Positions 16,902 through 25,400 of a stretch of DNA of 64,000 nucleotides are shown piece by piece. The position numbers and the translations under genes are program-made. The notes beneath the pieces are model-generated. The model saw only the letters and a list, made by a program, of their open reading frames with translations. It was not told the DNA's origin and did no database searches. Where the stretch lies: positions 1,736,001-1,800,000 of the forward strand of contig NZ_CP131913.1 in assembly GCF_030704205.1 (NCBI RefSeq), read 5' to 3'. How positions within the stretch are numbered: position 1 is the stretch's first letter; each line of letters begins with the position of its first letter. The stretch comes from Halomonas alkalicola. GTDB taxonomy: Bacteria > Pseudomonadota > Gammaproteobacteria > Pseudomonadales > Halomonadaceae.

Positions 16902-18620
16902 CCCGCCTTATTCACGAGGGCGCTGATTGAGCGGTCTGAAGGTACTGGCTGTTGGCATTGCTTATCAGGATTCGCCTCTTCAGCGCGAGTGGCTGTTGAG
17001 TAATGCCAGAACGCAGCCCTTTTCCTACTTACTTATAGCTCTTTGGAATCAATGGCGGCCGTCCAAGCAGCCGTGATCGCCGACCGCCGCTCCGGTCGCT
17101 CGCTTTCTGATGCTGTGGTGGTCTCGCAGGAGCGTCAGCTCAGTGCGGTCAGCTTCGGTAGCCCCTTCAGCAGCGTCGGCCACCACTTGTCGGCGGCGGC
17201 ACCCAGATGAACGGTGATTCGCCGAGCGTGCAGCCTCAGCGTGGCGGCGACCTTGAGCACCTGCTCGCGCATCCGGCTCAGGCTCCAGCCTTGTCGGGTT
17301 TGCCGCTCCAGGAGGCAGCGCAGGCCATGCAGGACCTGGTAGGCGTAGAGACTGAGCAGCAAGCTCACCTCGTTGCGCGCCATCACGTCCTGAACGGTGG
17401 AGGCGCCGCGATCGGTCGACGAGAGGTGCACGTCGAGCGCCGACTTCACTTCGCCCATGTGCGCCTCGGCGCTGCCGCGCTTGCGATAGAGTGCTAGGAC
17501 CTTCTCTGGCGGCCAGTCGAACTTGCTGAGGTTGGTGACCAGGAAGAAGGCATGCAGCAGCAGGTCATCGGGGCGCTCCTGCACGACCAGCACGACGCGC
17601 CGTGGTGCCGGCCAGGAACCGGCTTGGTACTCAAGGTCATGGCACCATTCTCGAGGCTGTTCAGGCGGTCGGCCGCGGGGCCGCTTCAGGTAGGGCGCCG
17701 CCAATTTTTGCAGGCCCTTGTGGCTGCGTAACCGGCCCAGATACTCGATGTCGCGCTCTTCCAGCGCCTCCAGCGTGTCGTTGTCGGTGAATCCGGCATC
17801 GATGCGCACCCGAACCTGGGCGCCAGTGCTCTCGTTGAGCCGCGTCACCAGATGGGGGATCCATGTATCGGCATTCTCAGCCGGGCCGGCGTTGCCCTCG
17901 CGTAGCAGGCCACCGACCATGTCGCCTGTTTCGGCCAGCGAGGCGACCAGCGGCGAGTAGATGCGGGTACCGTAAAGGCCATGGTAGGCCGAGCCACCTT
18001 GGTGACCGTGGACCTCGATCGGCAGGCCGTCGATGTCCAGCGTCAGCTGCTTGGGGCGCTCGCCGTTCTTCAGCGAGGTCAGGCGCCAGAGCACCAGCCG
18101 CAGCAGGCCTTCGTGCACGGCATCGATGTTGTCGTTGCGGCCGAGGCAGGTCAGCAGCCGCGACAGCGTGGCTTGAGACGGCCGGTCCTGCGCCAATGGC
18201 GTCGTCCCGCGCGCGTCGCTACAGGCCAACTGCCAGAGCGGGTCACGGCGCAGCGTGTCGGTATCGCTGAGATCGATCCAGCCCATCGCGCGCTGCAGCA
18301 CCAGGGTGCGTAGCTGACTGGCCAGGGAGTGGCGGATACGCAGCGGGTGACGCGGATCGACCAGGTTGTCTTCGAGCGCCTCAATCACGCCGCTGTTGTC
18401 GAGGGCTTCACGCAGCAACAAAGCGCCGCTGTCGCTGGTGGTGCGGTGGCCGCTCAGCTCGACACGGACAGAGCCGTTGCACGAGGGCGTCCAGGTGGAT
18501 AGGCTTTCACCCATAGCGGATGGCTCCCTTGGATCAGGTTCTTGGCGGAACACACTGAATTTTCAAGAGGATACCATCCGCTATCTTCGTTTTCAGGGCC
18601 GGTCTCATGAATAAGGCGGG
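16902..18620 (-). mobile_element. IS1380-family insertion sequence, copy 1 (intact)
   Basis: A 1,719-bp element with terminal inverted repeats CCCGCCTTATTCACGAG and CCCGCCTTATTCATGAG (right end, opposite strand). It is flanked by a perfect 5-bp duplication CCAAA (16897-16901 and 18621-18625) inside dctM. The intact ends and duplication indicate a recent insertion. About 230 bases at its left part (16902-17134) are non-coding IS DNA downstream of the transposase. Confidence 0.93.
17135..18514 (-). CDS. IS1380-family transposase
   Basis: A 459-residue DDE transposase. The start at 18514 (MGESLSTWTPSCNGS) matches the start of the second, interrupted copy. Family features in order: ELSGHRTTSDSGALLLREAL at the N-terminus, the first catalytic Asp in LTLDIDGLPIEVHGHQGG, the second in VRVRIDAGFTDNDTLEAL, and the late Glu in YRKRGSAEAHMGEVKSALD. 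The C-terminal helices end LLKGLPKLTALS. No frame lesion is seen, so it may be active. Confidence 0.92.
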   Translation of the reverse strand: MGESLSTWTPSCNGSVRVELSGHRTTSDSGALLLREALDNSGVIEALEDNLVDPRHPLRIRHSLASQLRTLVLQRAMGWIDLSDTDTLRRDPLWQLACSDARGTTPLAQDRPSQATLSRLLTCLGRNDNIDAVHEGLLRLVLWRLTSLKNGERPKQLTLDIDGLPIEVHGHQGGSAYHGLYGTRIYSPLVASLAETGDMVGGLLREGNAGPAENADTWIPHLVTRLNESTGAQVRVRIDAGFTDNDTLEALEERDIEYLGRLRSHKGLQKLAAPYLKRPRGRPPEQPREWCHDLEYQAGSWPAPRRVVLVVQERPDDLLLHAFFLVTNLSKFDWPPEKVLALYRKRGSAEAHMGEVKSALDVHLSSTDRGASTVQDVMARNEVSLLLSLYAYQVLHGLRCLLERQTRQGWSLSRMREQVLKVAATLRLHARRITVHLGAAADKWWPTLLKGLPKLTALS

Positions 18621-18753
18621 CCAAAGCATAACGCCGTTCATCACAGCATCGCCCATCAGCACCATGGCCAGCATACCGCCAGCAAAGCAATAGGGTAGAG
18701 GCACCCCAATAGTTAACAGGAATACAAGCACACCAAGTGCAACTGCTGCTGAC

Positions 18754-19236
18754 TCAAGCATTGTTAAGCGCCCCTTTCTTATCATTCAAGCTAACAAAGC
18801 GAGTCACTATATTAATCGCTGTAAACAAGCTCATTGCAAGAAGCCCTAAGAACAGTGCCGCATCTGAGTAAATTGTTGGCCAATACAGAACGGGGGTCAT
18901 CTTCTCCGTTTTTAGAGAGTACATAAAGAAATCCCAAGCCCAAAAAGTAAGCCATGAAGCTATTGACAAACTGACCACATCAGATACAATTAGCTGGACC
19001 TTTTTTGCCCAATCGCTTTTGAGAAATATCTCCAAAACGTTCGCTCTTATTTGTTGGTCTTCTCGAGATGCATTTACACTGCCCAATATATATAGCCATA
19101 AAACAGGATACATCAACATATCCTGCATCCCCATGAATGATATTCCTAAGACATACCTGGTGATTACTTGAGAAAACTGCAGCCCAGCAACAGCTACTAA
19201 CAGTGAAGTCAATATTATCTTTGCTGCGGTATTCAT
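18754..19236 (-). CDS. dctQ: TRAP transporter small permease
   Basis: A 160-residue inner-membrane protein with four hydrophobic segments: KIILTSLLVAVAGLQFSQVI, MLMYPVLWLYILGSVNA, VVSLSIASWLTFWAWDFF and DAALFLGLLAMSLFTAINIV. The RYVLGISFMGMQDMLMYPVL motif and the later ASREDQQIRANVLEIFLK match DctQ proteins. It is the first gene of the dctQ-dctM-dctP-dadA run and overlaps the dctM start by 8 bases. The region upstream (19237-19384) should hold the promoter, and an ISL3 element is inserted there at 19385. The gene appears intact, but its partner DctM is not. Confidence 0.85.
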   Translation of the reverse strand: MNTAAKIILTSLLVAVAGLQFSQVITRYVLGISFMGMQDMLMYPVLWLYILGSVNASREDQQIRANVLEIFLKSDWAKKVQLIVSDVVSLSIASWLTFWAWDFFMYSLKTEKMTPVLYWPTIYSDAALFLGLLAMSLFTAINIVTRFVSLNDKKGALNNA

Positions 19237-19384
19237 CAGAGCCTCGTGAAGTTATGGACTTTTTTTAGTTTCAATTTATACATCACATTTTTCCTAAATT
19301 TATTATTATCAAAATTAAAGCTAGCATTGCTACGCCACATTGGTCCAATACGGTTTGATGCGGAGCCTATGCGCCAACATTATA

Positions 19385-20733
19385 GGCTCTTCGTCGTTGG
19401 GTGTGGAATTCGCCCCCTGAGCTGGGCCAGGATATGGCCTCCACGACGACAGGAGGTATGGCATGGACGGCACCCAGATTCTGACCCTCGGCTTGGGCCT
19501 GCAAGCGCCCTGGATCCTCAAGGATCAGCACCTGGATACTTCCGTATCGCCCCATCGGCTGGATCTCTACGTCGAGGCCGAGCGAGGCAGCCTCTACCCC
19601 TGCCCTGAGTGCGGCCAGGCCTGTCCGGCTCACGATTTCGCCGACAAGACCTGGCGGCACCTGAATTTCTTCCAGCATCACTGCTACCTGCACGCCCGCG
19701 TGCCTCGCACCAAGTGCCCTGAGCATGGCGTCAAGCGCATCGAGGTGCCCTGGGCGCGGCCGGGCAGCGACTTCACCCTGCTGTTCGAGCAGGCCGCCAT
19801 GTCGCTGGTCAAGGAGATGCCGGTGCTGGCCGTCTCCCGGCAGCTGGAGATCTCTGACAAGCGACTGTGGCGCATCGTCCACCACTACGTTGGCCGCATG
19901 CTCGGGGAGCTGGATTTGAGCAACGTAGCCACCGTCGGCGTCGACGAAACCGCGTCCCGGCGCGGCCAGCGCTACGTGACGGTGTTTCTCGACATGCAGC
20001 GCAAGCGGGAGCCGGTGATCTTTGCCGTCCCAGGCCACGGCAAGGAAGCCATCGAGGCCTTCAGCGCCTTCCTGGCGGCGCATGGCGGCGACCCGGACAA
20101 CGTGGTCGAGGTCGTGTGCGACATGTCAAACGCCTTCCTCAGCGGCGTGGCCGAGCATCTTCCCAAGGCCGAGGTCACGGTCGACTGGTTTCATATCGTG
20201 CAGACCTTCACCAAGCGGCTGGACGAGGTGCGCAAGAAGGAGCGCCGGGAGCAGGGACACCCCAAGTCGCTGCGCTGGGCCCTGCTGAAGAGCCTGGACA
20301 ACGAGAACCTGACACCCAAGCAGCTGGCATCGCTCCAGGAGCTGGTGGCCGATCAGAGCGCCACGTCCGATGCCTGGGTGATCAAGGAAAAGCTGCGCTG
20401 GATCCAGAAGGCCCCGACGCCGCGAGCGGCTCGGTGGCGCATCACGAACTACCTTAAGGTCATGAAGGCGGCGGTCTCCGAGAAGCCACTGCTGAAGCCG
20501 ATGGGGAAGGCCCTGGCGACGCTGGAGCGCCACGCCGACGCGGTGGTCAGGCGCTGGATCTCGGGACTGACGAACGCACGACTGGAGGGCATGAACGGTC
20601 TGTTCCAGGCGGCTCGGTCACGCGCACGCGGCTACCGGAACGAGGTCAATTTCATCGCCATGATCTACCTGATTGGCAGCCCGGTGGGACGCCTGCTCGA
20701 CCAGGCCAAATCCACGTGAAACGACGAAGAACC
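19385..20733 (+). mobile_element. ISL3-family insertion sequence, copy 2
   Basis: A 1,349-bp element in the opposite orientation to copy 1. It is bounded by a perfect 8-bp duplication ACATTATA (19377-19384 and 20734-20741), the duplication size expected for ISL3. The AT-rich DNA on both sides belongs to the same D-amino-acid block, so this is a simple, recent insertion about 150 bases upstream of dctQ. It may disconnect the operon from an upstream promoter or operator. Confidence 0.95.
19463..20719 (+). CDS. ISL3-family transposase (second identical copy)
   Basis: A 418-residue transposase with the same sequence as the one at 1797-3053: zinc-finger N-terminus, HTH, DDE core (ATVGVDETASRRG, VCDMSNAFLSGV) and the TNARLEGMNGLFQAARSRA C-terminus. 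Start ATG at 19463 behind ACAGGAGGTATGGC. Identity of the two copies shows very recent transposition. Confidence 0.93.
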   Translation: MDGTQILTLGLGLQAPWILKDQHLDTSVSPHRLDLYVEAERGSLYPCPECGQACPAHDFADKTWRHLNFFQHHCYLHARVPRTKCPEHGVKRIEVPWARPGSDFTLLFEQAAMSLVKEMPVLAVSRQLEISDKRLWRIVHHYVGRMLGELDLSNVATVGVDETASRRGQRYVTVFLDMQRKREPVIFAVPGHGKEAIEAFSAFLAAHGGDPDNVVEVVCDMSNAFLSGVAEHLPKAEVTVDWFHIVQTFTKRLDEVRKKERREQGHPKSLRWALLKSLDNENLTPKQLASLQELVADQSATSDAWVIKEKLRWIQKAPTPRAARWRITNYLKVMKAAVSEKPLLKPMGKALATLERHADAVVRRWISGLTNARLEGMNGLFQAARSRARGYRNEVNFIAMIYLIGSPVGRLLDQAKST

Positions 20734-21538
20734 ACATTATACCTCTTCTACGAATCACCCACCTCTTTTCTACTTGCTTAACTGGAATATTAAATATAAT
20801 AACTAACAACCAAATATGAAAAAAGAATAAGAAAACCTAAATATTTTTATCCCGCCTTATTCATGGGGCAGCACAAAAAATCAAGATGGCGAGTGGTTTT
20901 CTCTTGTAGAATCAAACTGTTCCTGGCAGAACACGACTCAAGAGGACCACTCGCCATGGGTGAAAGACTATCCGCCTGGACGCCCTCGTGCAACGGTTCT
21001 GTCCGTGTCGAGCTCAGCGGCCAACGCACCACCAGCGACAGCGGCGCCCTGCTGCTGCGTGAAGCCCTCGATAACAGCGGCGTGATCGACGCGCTCGAAG
21101 ATAACCTAATTGATCGACGCCACCCGCTGCGCGTCCGTCATTCGCTGGCCAGTCAGCTGCGCACCTTGGTGCTGCAGCGGGCGATGGGTTGGATCGATCT
21201 CAGCGATACCGACATGCTGCGGCGTGACCCGCTCTGGCAGCTGGCCTGCAGCGATGCCCGCGGGATGACGCCCCTGGACCAAGATCGACCATCTCAAGCC
21301 ACGCTGTCACGACTGCTAACGTGCCTTGGCCGCGACGACAACATCGATACCGTGCACGAAGGCCTGTTGCGACTGGTGGTCTGGCGCCTGGCCTCGCTGA
21401 AGCATGGCGAGCGCCCCAAGCAGCTGACCGTGGACATCGACGGCCTGCCGATCGAGGTCCACGGTCACCAGGGCGGCTCGGCGTTTCATGGTCTTTACGG
21501 CGCACGCTGTTCTGGTCAAGTCGTAGCGGACACTTTTA

Positions 21539-22351
21539 TTAAGCTGCTTCCGCGATTTTCTCGATCTCCCTCGGCGTGTGGTAGCCAAGGGTCGAGTGGA
21601 GCCGGCAGCTGTTGTACTCCATCTCGATATAGGTCACGACGTCGCGCCTCGCTGACTGGCGGGTCCAATACCGCTGTCCCTCCAGCCATTCGCTCTTCAG
21701 AGAGCCGAAGAAGCGCTCCATGACCGCATTGTCCCAACAGTTCCCCTTGCGGCTCATGGAGGCCTGGAACCCGTGCTTTGCCAGTCGTTCGCGATACGCA
21801 CGGGAGGCGTACTGGCTGCCGCGATCCGAGTGGTGAAGCACGCCTCGGGGAGGCTGTCGGCGGCCAATTGCCATCTCCAGGGCGTCCAGGGTGAGTGACG
21901 TCTTCATATGGTCGGCCATGGCCCAGCCGATGACCTGTCGGTCGTAGAGGTCCAGCACGGCCGCCAGGTACAACCAGCCTTCCAAGGTCCAAATGGCAGT
22001 GATGTCGGCCACCCACGCCTGATTGGGCTCAGGCACCGTGAACTGCCGCTTGAGCAGGTTGGGAGCCACTGGCAGCCCGTGGTCGCTGTCCGTCGTATGC
22101 CGGTAGCGGCGACGCTGTCGGCAGGCGACACCCGCTTCCTGCATCAGGCTACGCGCCTGATAACGACCGACCGTATGACCTCTGCGACGGAGTTCCTTAG
22201 CCATTCGCCGGCTCCCATAGCTACCACGTTTCTGATCGTGGATGTCCTTGACCTCCCGGTGCAGGCACTGGCGCTGCTCATCGGGTTCACGCTGACGCCA
22301 GGCATAGAAGCCACTGCGGCTGACGTCCATGACACGGCACAGCACCGCCAC
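21539..22351 (-). CDS. IS3-family transposase OrfB (integrase core)
   Basis: About 270 residues from the first Met, probably translated as a frameshift fusion with OrfA. It contains an HTH_21-like region (REVKDIHDQKRGSYGSRRMA) and the rve integrase core with the DDE triad: AWVADITAIWTLEG (D), LHHSDRGSQYASRAY (D) and NAVMERFFGSLKSEWLEG (E). The C-terminal YNSCRLHSTLGYHTPREIE is typical of IS3 enzymes. It appears intact. Confidence 0.9.
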   Translation of the reverse strand: MAVLCRVMDVSRSGFYAWRQREPDEQRQCLHREVKDIHDQKRGSYGSRRMAKELRRRGHTVGRYQARSLMQEAGVACRQRRRYRHTTDSDHGLPVAPNLLKRQFTVPEPNQAWVADITAIWTLEGWLYLAAVLDLYDRQVIGWAMADHMKTSLTLDALEMAIGRRQPPRGVLHHSDRGSQYASRAYRERLAKHGFQASMSRKGNCWDNAVMERFFGSLKSEWLEGQRYWTRQSARRDVVTYIEMEYNSCRLHSTLGYHTPREIEKIAEAA

Positions 22352-22389
22352 TGGGAAGGAGGCCTTCTCCGACTCGATGAACTGGTATC

Positions 22390-22683
22390 TCAGCTCGACT
22401 CTCTCGCGAAGAAGGCCGTGGTCTTTTTTAAAACCTCCTTTTCAATCCGCAACTTACGAACTTCTTCGCGAAGCTTCTTGATCTCGGCATCCCGCTCATC
22501 TGCCTGGTCGTCAGTCACACCATCCTCCCGGTCACGTTGCTGGCGACACCAGCGATCCAGCAGGCTGCGATCGATATCCAGCCGCCTGGCAGCCTCGGAG
22601 ATGGCATAACCCTCTCCTCGAACCATGTTGACCGCCTCAGCCTTGAATTCGTCGGAGTACCGACGTCGCGTCTTCTTGGTCAT
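22390..22683 (-). CDS. IS3-family transposase OrfA
   Basis: A 97-residue protein: MTKKTRRRYSDEFKAEAVNM, then a helix-turn-helix (AISEAARRLDIDRSLLDRWC) and a C-terminal leucine-zipper-like segment (KLREEVRKLRIEKEVLKK). Start at 22683 behind GGTGG. The A6G run at 22424-22430 near the end is the expected slippery site for the -1 frameshift that makes the OrfAB fusion. Confidence 0.88.
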   Translation of the reverse strand: MTKKTRRRYSDEFKAEAVNMVRGEGYAISEAARRLDIDRSLLDRWCRQQRDREDGVTDDQADERDAEIKKLREEVRKLRIEKEVLKKTTAFFARESS

Positions 22684-23793
22684 GAACACCACCAATGCCT
22701 CCAGTATGAGGCTTACCGGGGTGTCCGCTCCAATTAGACCAGTTCACGCATCTACTCTCCGCTGGTCGCCTCGCTGGCCGAAACCGGCGATATGGTCGGC
22801 GGGCTGCTGCGCGAGGGCAACGCCGGCCCGGCTGAGAATGCCGATACCTGGATTCCCCACCTGGTGCAGCGACTCAACGAGAGTACCGGGGCCCAGATTC
22901 GGGTGCGTATCGATGCCGGTTTCACCGACAACGACACGCTGGAGGCCCTGGAGGATCGCCATATTGAGTACCTGGGCCGGCTACGCAGTCACACGGGGCT
23001 TCAGGCGTTGGCCGAGCCTTATCTACGGCGCCCGCGAGGCCGCCCACCCGAGGCGCCACGCGAATGGTGTCACGACCTTGAGTACCAAGCCGGTTCCTGG
23101 CCGACACCTCGGCGCGTAGTGCTGGTGGTGCAGGAACGTCCCGATGACCTGCTGCTCCATGCCTTCTTCTTGGTCACCAACCTCGGCAATTTCGACTGGC
23201 CGCCGGAGAAGGTCTTGGCGCTCTACCGCAAGCGCGGCAGCGCCGAAGCGCATATGGGCGAGGTGAAGTCAGCGCTTGATGTCCACCTCTCATCGACCGA
23301 TCGCGGTGCCTCCACCGTTCAGGATGTGATGGCTCGCAATGAGGTGAGCCTGCTGTTGAGCCTCTACGCGTATCAAGTGCTGCATGGTCTACGCTGCCTC
23401 CTGGAGCGGCAAACCCGACAGGGCTGGAGCCTGAGCCGTATGCGCGAGCAGGTGCTCAAGGTGGCTGCAACCTTATCGCTACACGCTCGGCGTATCACGG
23501 TGCAGCTCGGCGATGCGGCCGACAAATGGTGGCCGACGCTGTTGAAGGGACTACCGAAATTGACTGCGTTGCGCTGAGCGGTGACGAATGTTAGAGATTA
23601 AGGCGGCCATGCTGATGGCTGGCGAACACGGCTGGCCTAATGGCCACTGCATATGCATTCAGCTTATAGATGTGACAGCAAAGCCTTTTAAACAGGCATA
23701 AGAAGGGGGCTCCTCAGGTAACACACTGATCCCGACTCAGTCGACAAGCCATGGGGCCATGGCGTACTTTTGGGCATCCTCATGAATAAGCCA

Positions 23794-23935
23794 GGTTCAC
23801 GCAGCAGCAAGGCACCACTGTCGCTGGTCGTACACTGACCGTTCCGGTGGACACACCCAGAGCCGCTGCACGAGGGCGACCATGTCGTTAGGGACTCAAC
23901 AATGGCGATCAGTCCTCTTGAACCAAGTCCTTACA
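23794..23935 (-). pseudogene. Degraded N-terminal remnant of a third IS1380-family transposase
   Basis: Read on the minus strand, this stretch encodes fragments resembling the IS1380 N-terminus: SPSCSGSG, then TTSDSGALLLRE, matching TPSCNGSV and TTSDSGALLLREAL of the intact copies. Several substitutions and an indel separate the pieces. It directly abuts the right end of IS1380 copy 2 and runs in the opposite direction. It is an old, decayed copy, useful only as a marker of repeated insertion at this spot. Confidence 0.65.
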
Positions 23936-24040
23936 ACCTCTTGATTCCACGATAAAACTATTCGCCACCTCCATTCCAGGTCTGCCTCATAAATATCCCG
24001 GCCTGCCTATTTCACGATAACATCCGAAAATCCGAATGCA

Positions 24041-24934
24041 TTAATCCAGCTCTTCATTTAACATCGCTGTCACAAGGTCGAGAAAGCTAGTAGCTAGCAT
24101 TGACGGAGGCCTATAACCCGGCAACACTGCACTATAGTGAAATTCGATTACTTCACTTAATGGTTTTGCCACCAACCCTCTTTCACCATATAAATTGGCT
24201 GTCAAAGGGTCCACTATAGAAACCCCACCACCGTTCAACACCATCTCGCACGCGACACTAGAAAGTTGTGTGTCCAGCCTTATTTTACGCTGCACTTTGT
24301 TATCTAAAAAAATCTTGTCAACAAATGGGCGAGAGTCTTGATTCTGGCAAAAAGAAATATAATTCTCTCCTTCAAAATCATCTATGCTTACAGTATCTTT
24401 CATTGCCATCCAATGATTCTTTGGCATGACAACTTTCATAGGACTAGACTTTAAATGTATAACTTTTACTGATGGGTCTTCAATCTTAAGGCCTATAAAA
24501 CCAATATCACATTGCTGTGTTGCCATCCAGTCTAAAACTTTCTGAGAGCTGTGAGACTGGAGTGTTATTGTAATGCCCTCTTTTTTTACTGAAAACTTGT
24601 TCACCGCTTCGGGGAGCAAACAATGGGCTATTGCAGGCATCCCAACAACAAACAATCTCCCAGTTCTAAAATCCTTAATCTCCTTTGCTGATTCGGCAAT
24701 TTTATCAAGACCAGTAAAAACTTTTTCCACATCATCAAAAAAGGCCATTGCTTCTGGAGTTGGAAGCAGCCTGCCTTTATCTCTATGGAATAAAGAAAAA
24801 CCAACATTATATTCTAAATCTGATATAAGCCTGCTTGCGGCAGGCTGCGAAATATGCATTGCTTTGGCTGCTTGAGTAACGGTCCGATATATCATTAGTG
24901 CACGAAAAGCTTCGATTTGCCGCAAATTCAACAT
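24041..24934 (-). CDS. LysR-type transcriptional regulator
   Basis: A 297-residue regulator. The N-terminal winged HTH is MLNLRQIEAFRALMIYRTVT-QAAKAMHISQPAASRLISDLE, the classic LysR opening, followed by a linker helix and a two-lobed effector domain (FVVGMPAIAHCLL ... GGVSIVDPLTANLY). The sequence resembles regulators of opine or amino-acid catabolism, but the effector is not evident. The AT-rich codon use matches the dctQ-dctM-dctP-dadA block, from which it is separated only by ISs in 19385-23935. It is therefore probably the native regulator of that block, lying upstream in the same direction. Confidence 0.85.
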   Translation of the reverse strand: MLNLRQIEAFRALMIYRTVTQAAKAMHISQPAASRLISDLEYNVGFSLFHRDKGRLLPTPEAMAFFDDVEKVFTGLDKIAESAKEIKDFRTGRLFVVGMPAIAHCLLPEAVNKFSVKKEGITITLQSHSSQKVLDWMATQQCDIGFIGLKIEDPSVKVIHLKSSPMKVVMPKNHWMAMKDTVSIDDFEGENYISFCQNQDSRPFVDKIFLDNKVQRKIRLDTQLSSVACEMVLNGGGVSIVDPLTANLYGERGLVAKPLSEVIEFHYSAVLPGYRPPSMLATSFLDLVTAMLNEELD

Positions 24935-25382
24935 TTATCACACCTTAATACAAAAAAATACTTTCCATGCAAAAAAACCGCACACCATGTTCATTAAACT
25001 GCTTTATTGAACATCCTTTGCCAAAAGAATAACGCCCTCTTCCGATTAATTCATTATCGCCTTGCAATATCCGCTGCAGTCAGACAGAAACCAGTCCATA
25101 AAAAACTGAAAAATCAATAGGGGCCACACCTTTATGGAATAGTTTATTTATATCGCACCTTACAACACAAATTTTTTGAGTCCAATACACCTCAATATTT
25201 TTTAAAGATTTTTGATGTATCCCAATTCATTGGGTGCGCCCAAAACCAAATAATATACTATCTGGCCAAGAAGTGTAGGCCTGATCTCTGCCGGTCAGCG
25301 CCGGGGAATCAGGATCAGCGGCCGGCCCGTCCGGCTGGATACCCAAATGCTGGCCGCGTTCGGCGGTAGTTGTCAAGGAATA
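24935..25382. other. Non-coding AT-rich region ending in a GC-rich junction
   Basis: No gene is supported. From 24935 to about 25255 the DNA is very AT-rich and probably holds the LysR gene promoter. At about 25260 base composition switches abruptly to GC-rich up to the IS3 element at 25383. This 120-base GC-rich piece matches no recognisable coding fragment, but the switch marks a recombination joint between two DNA sources. Confidence 0.5.
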
Positions 25383-25400
25383 TGTCGCCTCTGAGGTCAT

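Larger units (their letters stand above)
15740..18761 (-). pseudogene. dctM: TRAP transporter large permease, broken by IS1380 and by a frameshift
   Basis: The gene starts at 18761, overlapping the dctQ stop, with MLESAAVALGVLVFLLTIGV. It runs to NGVMLW at 18621, where an IS1380-family element (16902-18620) is inserted. Removing the element and one CCAAA copy restores NGVMLWGYAQISSPVLLAIP in frame, a typical DctM motif. A second lesion lies at the A5 run 16105-16109. The upstream frame ends VDAVFQYPKT..., whereas adding one base to the run gives VDAVFSISENKYILLLLI and joins the C-terminal part (15740-16081) that ends PGLSMAIPGLFGY. Two independent breaks mean the permease is dead. The frameshift could be a homopolymer sequencing error; the IS insertion could not. 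Confidence 0.9.
21508..22746 (-). mobile_element. IS3-family insertion sequence nested in IS1380 copy 2
   Basis: A 1,239-bp element with TG...CA ends. The left inverted repeat begins TGTTCTGGTC and the right, read inward, TGAACTGGTC; both run into AGCGGACAC. It is flanked by the 3-bp duplication CGC (21505-21507 and 22747-22749), normal for IS3. It carries overlapping orfA and orfB on the minus strand. Confidence 0.92.
20956..23577 (+). pseudogene. IS1380-family transposase split by IS3 insertion
   Basis: The two halves, 20956-21507 and 22750-23577, join in frame (552 + 828 = 1,380 bases, 459 residues plus stop), exactly the length of the copy 1 transposase. The join restores YGARIYSPLVASLAETGD. 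Starts with MGERLSAWTPSCNGS and ends LLKGLPKLTALR. It differs from copy 1 at scattered residues, so the two are related but not recent duplicates. The protein is disrupted here. Confidence 0.9.
20851..23793 (+). mobile_element. IS1380-family insertion sequence, copy 2, interrupted by an IS3-family element
   Basis: The left end CCCGCCTTATTCATGGGG (20851) and the right end, whose complement reads CCTGGCTTATTCATGAGG (about 23776-23793), are imperfect inverted repeats of the same type as copy 1. Without the nested 1,242 bp (IS3 element plus 3-bp duplication) the element would be about 1.70 kb. No matching flanking duplication is evident. The right end abuts a degraded fragment of a further related element. 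The AT-rich stretch 20742-20850 between the two ISs has no gene. Confidence 0.8.

Noticed and set aside
1783..20733. Inversion between the two ISL3 copies as the present state
   Set aside because: An inversion would have split the 8-bp duplications between the copies. Copy 2 still has matching ACATTATA on both sides, so no net inversion through these copies has occurred since it inserted.
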